NCBI GenBank assembly: GCA_040387035.1
Contig: JAZKEN010000001.1
Span: 1-64,000, forward strand
Source of the DNA: Methylotenera_A sp040387035
Lineage (GTDB): Bacteria; Pseudomonadota; Gammaproteobacteria; Burkholderiales; Methylophilaceae
DNA: 64,000 nucleotides
Direction of reading: 5' to 3'
The notes beneath the pieces are model-generated. The model was not told where the DNA came from. It saw nothing but the letters and a program-made list of their open reading frames with translations, and made no database searches. Below, piece by piece: positions 60,642 through 64,000 of this stretch (positions within the stretch are counted from its first letter, which is position 1; each line of letters starts with the position of its first letter). The translations under genes and the position numbers were made by a program.

Positions 60642-61918
60642 CGATACCTAACTCCCTGTCCCAAATCGCCTTGAACCCTAACAGCATGGAAGATTACGAT
60701 CCAAATGCCATGTCAGTGCAAGATGCGCGACTGTATATCCAGCAATTTTTAAATCCCATCACCACAACTGAGTTGCTGCCCGTGATGCAAAGCTTAGGAC
60801 GGGTATTGGCAACGGATATCACTGCGCCCGCTGATGTGCCTAATCACCATAATTCCGCTATGGATGGCTTTGCGATCAAAGTGGCCGATGCCGATAACAC
60901 TTTAAAAATAATCGGTACGGCCTTTGCTGGCAAACCATTTTTGGGTGAACTGAATGCGGGTGAATGCATCAAAATCATGACGGGTGCGGTGATTCCTGCA
61001 GGTGCAGATACGGTGGTCATGCAAGAGCGTATACAAATAGTGGATAATGGTATTCGCTTAAGCGTTACGCCCAAATTAGGTGAGAATATTCGGCCTGCCG
61101 GTGACGATTTAAAAATCGGCCAAACCGTTTTAAGCAAAGGCCATCTATTGCGCCCTGCTGATTTAGGCTTGATCGCCTCGCTGGGCTTGGCAGAGCTAAG
61201 CGTTTACAAACAGTTAAGAGTGGCTTTCTTCAGCACCGGTGACGAATTAACCGGTGTTGGTAATCCACTGCAAGAAGGCCAGATTTATGACAGCAACCGC
61301 TACACCCTATTTGGCATGCTAAACAGGCTGGGTGTGGTGATTAGCGATTTGGGCGTAGTGCCTGATAACCTTGATTTATTGGAATCCACTTTACTCAATG
61401 CGGCAAGTGAGAATGATGTGGTGATGACCAGTGGCGGCGTATCGGTTGGCGAAGCGGATTATATGAAAGCCTTGCTAACCAAGCACGGCCAGGTACTTTT
61501 TTGGAAAATCAATATGAAGCCTGGCAGGCCCCTAGCCTATGGCAAAGTACAAGGCAGCAATGGCCAACTTGCGCATTATTTCGGACTGCCTGGCAACCCG
61601 GTCGCAACCATGGTGTCGTTTTATCAGTTTGTGCGCGAAGCCTTGATTACATTGATGGGCAGCAAAGCAAAGTCGTTGCCATTATTTAAAGTAGAGTGCA
61701 CTGAAGCCATCAAGAAAGCGACAGGCCGTACAGAGTTTCAACGCGGTCTTCTTTATGAAGACGCAGGCATCTGGAAGGTAAAACCGCTGCCGAATCAAAG
61801 CTCTGGCGTATTAAGCAGCATGAGCGCGGCCAATTGTTTTATTGTGCTGGATGATACCGTGGGTAATTGCGCAAGCAATTCAATAGTTAACGTGCAATTA
61901 TTTGAGGGCATTATTTGA
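60638..61918 (+). CDS. moeA: Molybdopterin molybdotransferase MoeA
   Basis: A 426-aa enzyme inserting molybdate into adenylylated molybdopterin. Marks are NSAMDGFAIKVADAD near residues 73-87, MTGAVIPAGADTVVMQE near 113-129, FFSTGDEL near 197-204, SGGVSVGEADYMKALL near 266-281 and the C-domain GLPGNPVATMVSF. It is the last gene of the cofactor run, with its ATG overlapping the mobB stop (ATGA). MogA and MoaB/C/D/E genes are not in the window. Confidence 0.96.
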   Translation: MTIPNSLSQIALNPNSMEDYDPNAMSVQDARLYIQQFLNPITTTELLPVMQSLGRVLATDITAPADVPNHHNSAMDGFAIKVADADNTLKIIGTAFAGKPFLGELNAGECIKIMTGAVIPAGADTVVMQERIQIVDNGIRLSVTPKLGENIRPAGDDLKIGQTVLSKGHLLRPADLGLIASLGLAELSVYKQLRVAFFSTGDELTGVGNPLQEGQIYDSNRYTLFGMLNRLGVVISDLGVVPDNLDLLESTLLNAASENDVVMTSGGVSVGEADYMKALLTKHGQVLFWKINMKPGRPLAYGKVQGSNGQLAHYFGLPGNPVATMVSFYQFVREALITLMGSKAKSLPLFKVECTEAIKKATGRTEFQRGLLYEDAGIWKVKPLPNQSSGVLSSMSAANCFIVLDDTVGNCASNSIVNVQLFEGII

Positions 61919-62050
61919 CGGCGTTTTAATCGTTTGATTTAACATAATATTGATTGCTTGGTTGACTACAACCAAAATAGGCATTATCAATTCACGATAA
62001 GCTATAGTATAATCAATGGTTTAGCCTGATATTGTCGCACACCAACCATT

Positions 62051-62791
62051 TTGGACCTCGCCATTAACAAATCCAACATTTCAGATTCGACACTCATTTG
62101 GGCGATTGTCTGTTCTATTCTATTGCATGCCTTACTTGCAATTACGCTGCCTAATTTTAAATTTGACCTGGCAAATCAAAAGCCGATTGAGTTAACCATT
62201 GAATTGGCACCACCCAAAGCCCCTGAGCCGGTTGCTGCCATAGAGCCAGTGCAACCGGTTGAGCCAGTCAAGCCTGAAGTCATACCGCCTAAACCGATTA
62301 AAAAAATTCAGCCCAAAGAGTTACCAAAACCGGTTATCGAATCACCAAAAGAACCTGTAGCGGCGGAAGAGCCGGCGCCAAGCGAAGTGGTACCCAATGT
62401 GATAGCAGTGGCCCCTAAAACCGATACAGTGCCTATTGCAACCGTGCCACCGCCAACGCCTGAACCCGTCAAACCAGTAGAACTGCAGCCCATAGATGAT
62501 AATGCGCTGGGTGAATATGGCAACTTGCTGGGACGCTCTATTGCAAAACATAAACAGTACCCAAGAATTGCCCAGCAGCGTGGCTACGAAGGTGATGTAC
62601 TGTTGGATCTAAAATTAGACGGTAATGGCAATGTGTTATCGGCAAAAATCAAAGAAAGCAGCGGTTACGAATCGCTGGATAAGCAAGCCTTAGAAATGCT
62701 GCGCAAAGCGGCGCCTTTCCCTGCCCCGCCAGAGTCCCTACGCAACCGCACGTTTAACATCACCGTGCCTGTTTCGTTCAAACTGGCCTAA
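62051..62791 (+). CDS. tonB: TonB family protein
   Basis: A 246-aa energy-transducing protein. A short N-terminus leads to one membrane helix (about 15-35). A long Pro/Glu/Lys/Val-rich periplasmic spacer with PEPV, KPVE and PKP repeats spans about 55-150. The C-terminal TonB domain has YPRIAQQRGYEGDVLLDLKL near 174-193. It couples the ExbBD proton gradient to outer-membrane receptors, but no exbB or exbD is adjacent. The start is a TTG at 62051, and no clear Shine-Dalgarno site is seen. Confidence 0.9.
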   Translation: MDLAINKSNISDSTLIWAIVCSILLHALLAITLPNFKFDLANQKPIELTIELAPPKAPEPVAAIEPVQPVEPVKPEVIPPKPIKKIQPKELPKPVIESPKEPVAAEEPAPSEVVPNVIAVAPKTDTVPIATVPPPTPEPVKPVELQPIDDNALGEYGNLLGRSIAKHKQYPRIAQQRGYEGDVLLDLKLDGNGNVLSAKIKESSGYESLDKQALEMLRKAAPFPAPPESLRNRTFNITVPVSFKLA

Positions 62792-62842
62792 ATAGCATTG
62801 TTCATGCTTTTGTCTTAGTCCAATTTTTTACCTAAGTTCATT

Positions 62843-64000
62843 TTGGCCAAGCGCAAAATACCTAAAGCAAGACCGCTACGTGACCTGTTGCTATTGCATG
62901 AACTTATCTTTATCGCGCTGATTTTACTGGCGTTTGCCAGTGGCTTGTATGGCATCCACATATGGGACAAAGCCTCTAACGAATCGCAACGCATCAACCT
63001 GCTGGTGCGCGAAATCCAGCAAGCGCGTGGTGACCTGTACCGGCAAATGAAAGAGCTGTTTGATGCTTTCTTTTTAGACGATAACGAAGCCTTAACCGAA
63101 TATAACGAGTACACGCAATCCATCTTGACGCACTTTGAAGAACTGAATGAATTGGCCGTTGGTGCAGAAGAAAAGCAGGCGATTAAGGAATTAGAAGCCA
63201 ACTACCGGGTTTTTGTTAACGAAGCACCCAGCCTATTTTACCGCTACCAGGCCAAGCCGGATAAAGACACGCAAAAATCCCTGTATAAAGACATTGAAAC
63301 CGGCATTTTTAGCCATTACGAAAGCGTATCCAAGCGCGCCGAAGATTTACTGACCTTAAAGCAAAATGAGCTGAAAACGCGCCTAAAAGAAGCCAAAGAG
63401 TCAGCCATTGCCGTATTGATTATGCCTATTTTACTGGCAGGCTTGTTATTGTTTTTATCGCGCATTTTTCTAAAACGCGCCATTGTGACGCCAATCAATG
63501 CGGTGATGAAAGCCACGGCAGAAATCAGTGCGGGCAATTTGGAACATAAGGTGCCTGAAACTGGCGCCGCCGAGCTGGTCACGCTTTCTAAAGAAATCAA
63601 CAAAATGGCAGATGACCTGCAAACCAGCCGCGATGCGCTGGTGCGTACCGAAAAGCAGGCGGCGATGGGGCTACTGGTACCCATGCTGGCGCATAACATC
63701 CGCAATCCGCTTGCCAGCATACGCGCCACTGCGCAAGTGATTGATATACCCACGCACGATAACGATACGCGCGATTCAGTCAATGGCATTATCAATACGG
63801 TAGACCGGCTTGAGCGCTGGACCGGCTCTTTGCTGGCGTATCTGCTGCCAATCAAACCGCAATTAAAACTGGTTAAATTTGAGCATATTTTAGAAGGCGC
63901 CTTATTGCCGCTGGTGCAAAAAATACGCGATAAAGACATTAAAATTGTAAAGAATATCGATGCCGCCGTCAGCGATATCCGTACCGACGAGCATTTGCTG
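62843..64000 (+). CDS. Sensor histidine kinase, N-terminal part (runs off window)
   Basis: The open frame runs from a stop at 62816 to the right edge without interruption. It encodes a basic N-terminus, a membrane helix (about 18-38), a mostly helical periplasmic sensor region, and a second helix near 190-210. An HAMP domain follows (AIVTPINAVMKATAEISAGN), then a histidine-kinase dimerisation domain with LAHNIRNPLASIRATAQV, the phospho-acceptor His being in LAHN. The ATPase domain is beyond the window. The likely start is the TTG at 62843, without a Shine-Dalgarno site. It follows tonB by 51 bp; its signal and partner regulator are unknown. Confidence 0.88.
   Translation, partial: MAKRKIPKARPLRDLLLLHELIFIALILLAFASGLYGIHIWDKASNESQRINLLVREIQQARGDLYRQMKELFDAFFLDDNEALTEYNEYTQSILTHFEELNELAVGAEEKQAIKELEANYRVFVNEAPSLFYRYQAKPDKDTQKSLYKDIETGIFSHYESVSKRAEDLLTLKQNELKTRLKEAKESAIAVLIMPILLAGLLLFLSRIFLKRAIVTPINAVMKATAEISAGNLEHKVPETGAAELVTLSKEINKMADDLQTSRDALVRTEKQAAMGLLVPMLAHNIRNPLASIRATAQVIDIPTHDNDTRDSVNGIINTVDRLERWTGSLLAYLLPIKPQLKLVKFEHILEGALLPLVQKIRDKDIKIVKNIDAAVSDIRTDEHLL

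Noticed and set aside
63316..63939. A long open frame on the minus strand near the right edge
   Set aside because: It is antisense to the histidine kinase, whose plus-strand translation has clear HAMP and phospho-acceptor motifs; the antisense translation is Ser-rich and unlike any family.

Overview
The window is chromosomal DNA of a Gram-negative betaproteobacterium, most likely a methylotroph of the Methylophilaceae (Methylotenera-like). This rests on recognised proteins, not a database search. Supporting signs are a complete betaproteobacterial dcw (division and cell wall) cluster, a soluble NAD-linked molybdenum formate dehydrogenase (fdsGBA-fdhD-fdsD) beside its cofactor genes, a VPxPA-CTERM exported protein and moderately AT-rich intergenic DNA. 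I see no phage, CRISPR, transposase, tRNA or rRNA gene.

Layout. 1-8.7 kb: tail of a membrane proton pyrophosphatase, converging on a minus-strand central-carbon block (tkt, gap, pgk, pyk, purC, a YkvA-like gene, dedA, soluble ppa). 9-18 kb: small exported proteins, a Gfo/Idh/MocA oxidoreductase broken by an assembly gap, a thioredoxin-fold protein, rsmE, an unusual HTH-N-acetylglutamate synthase fusion next to argB, a HAD phosphatase, slmA and a secreted Gly/Asn-rich protein. 17.7-22.2 kb: cca, an NDUFA9-like gene, slt and a small membrane protein. 22.2-41.3 kb: the minus-strand dcw cluster mraZ-rsmH-ftsL-ftsI-murE-murF-mraY-murD-ftsW-murG-murC-murB-ddl-ftsQ-ftsA-ftsZ-lpxC, with a visible promoter and MraZ boxes. 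41.5-52.2 kb: a CTERM protein, rnpB (RNase P RNA), pyrC, rsmI, yraN, a DolP-like lipoprotein, a DUF3579 gene, a TlpA-like protein, a PilZ-like protein, trxA, rho, rpmE and an ArnT-like glycosyltransferase. 52.2-62 kb: formate dehydrogenase (minus) divergent from moaA-mobA-mobB-moeA (plus). 62-64 kb: a TonB protein and a sensor histidine kinase that runs off the window.

How it fits together. The formate dehydrogenase oxidises formate to CO2 and makes NADH, the last step of C1 dissimilation. moaA, mobA, mobB and moeA supply the molybdopterin guanine dinucleotide and FdhD sulfurates it. The pyrophosphatases and lower-glycolysis/transketolase genes belong to central carbon flow. The dcw genes make lipid II and the divisome.

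Most interesting: (i) an XRE-type HTH domain fused to N-acetylglutamate synthase, with a dyad abutting its own -10 box; (ii) at least four, probably five, copies of an intergenic repeat whose central hairpin has a constant 5-nt loop and a stem that changes by compensatory substitutions; (iii) a second copy of the last codons of ftsW, encoding the same ten residues with seven synonymous changes, displaced 122 bp beside murG; (iv) two 100-N gaps, one of which is false (identical 55-bp flanks) and the other far shorter than the sequence it replaces.
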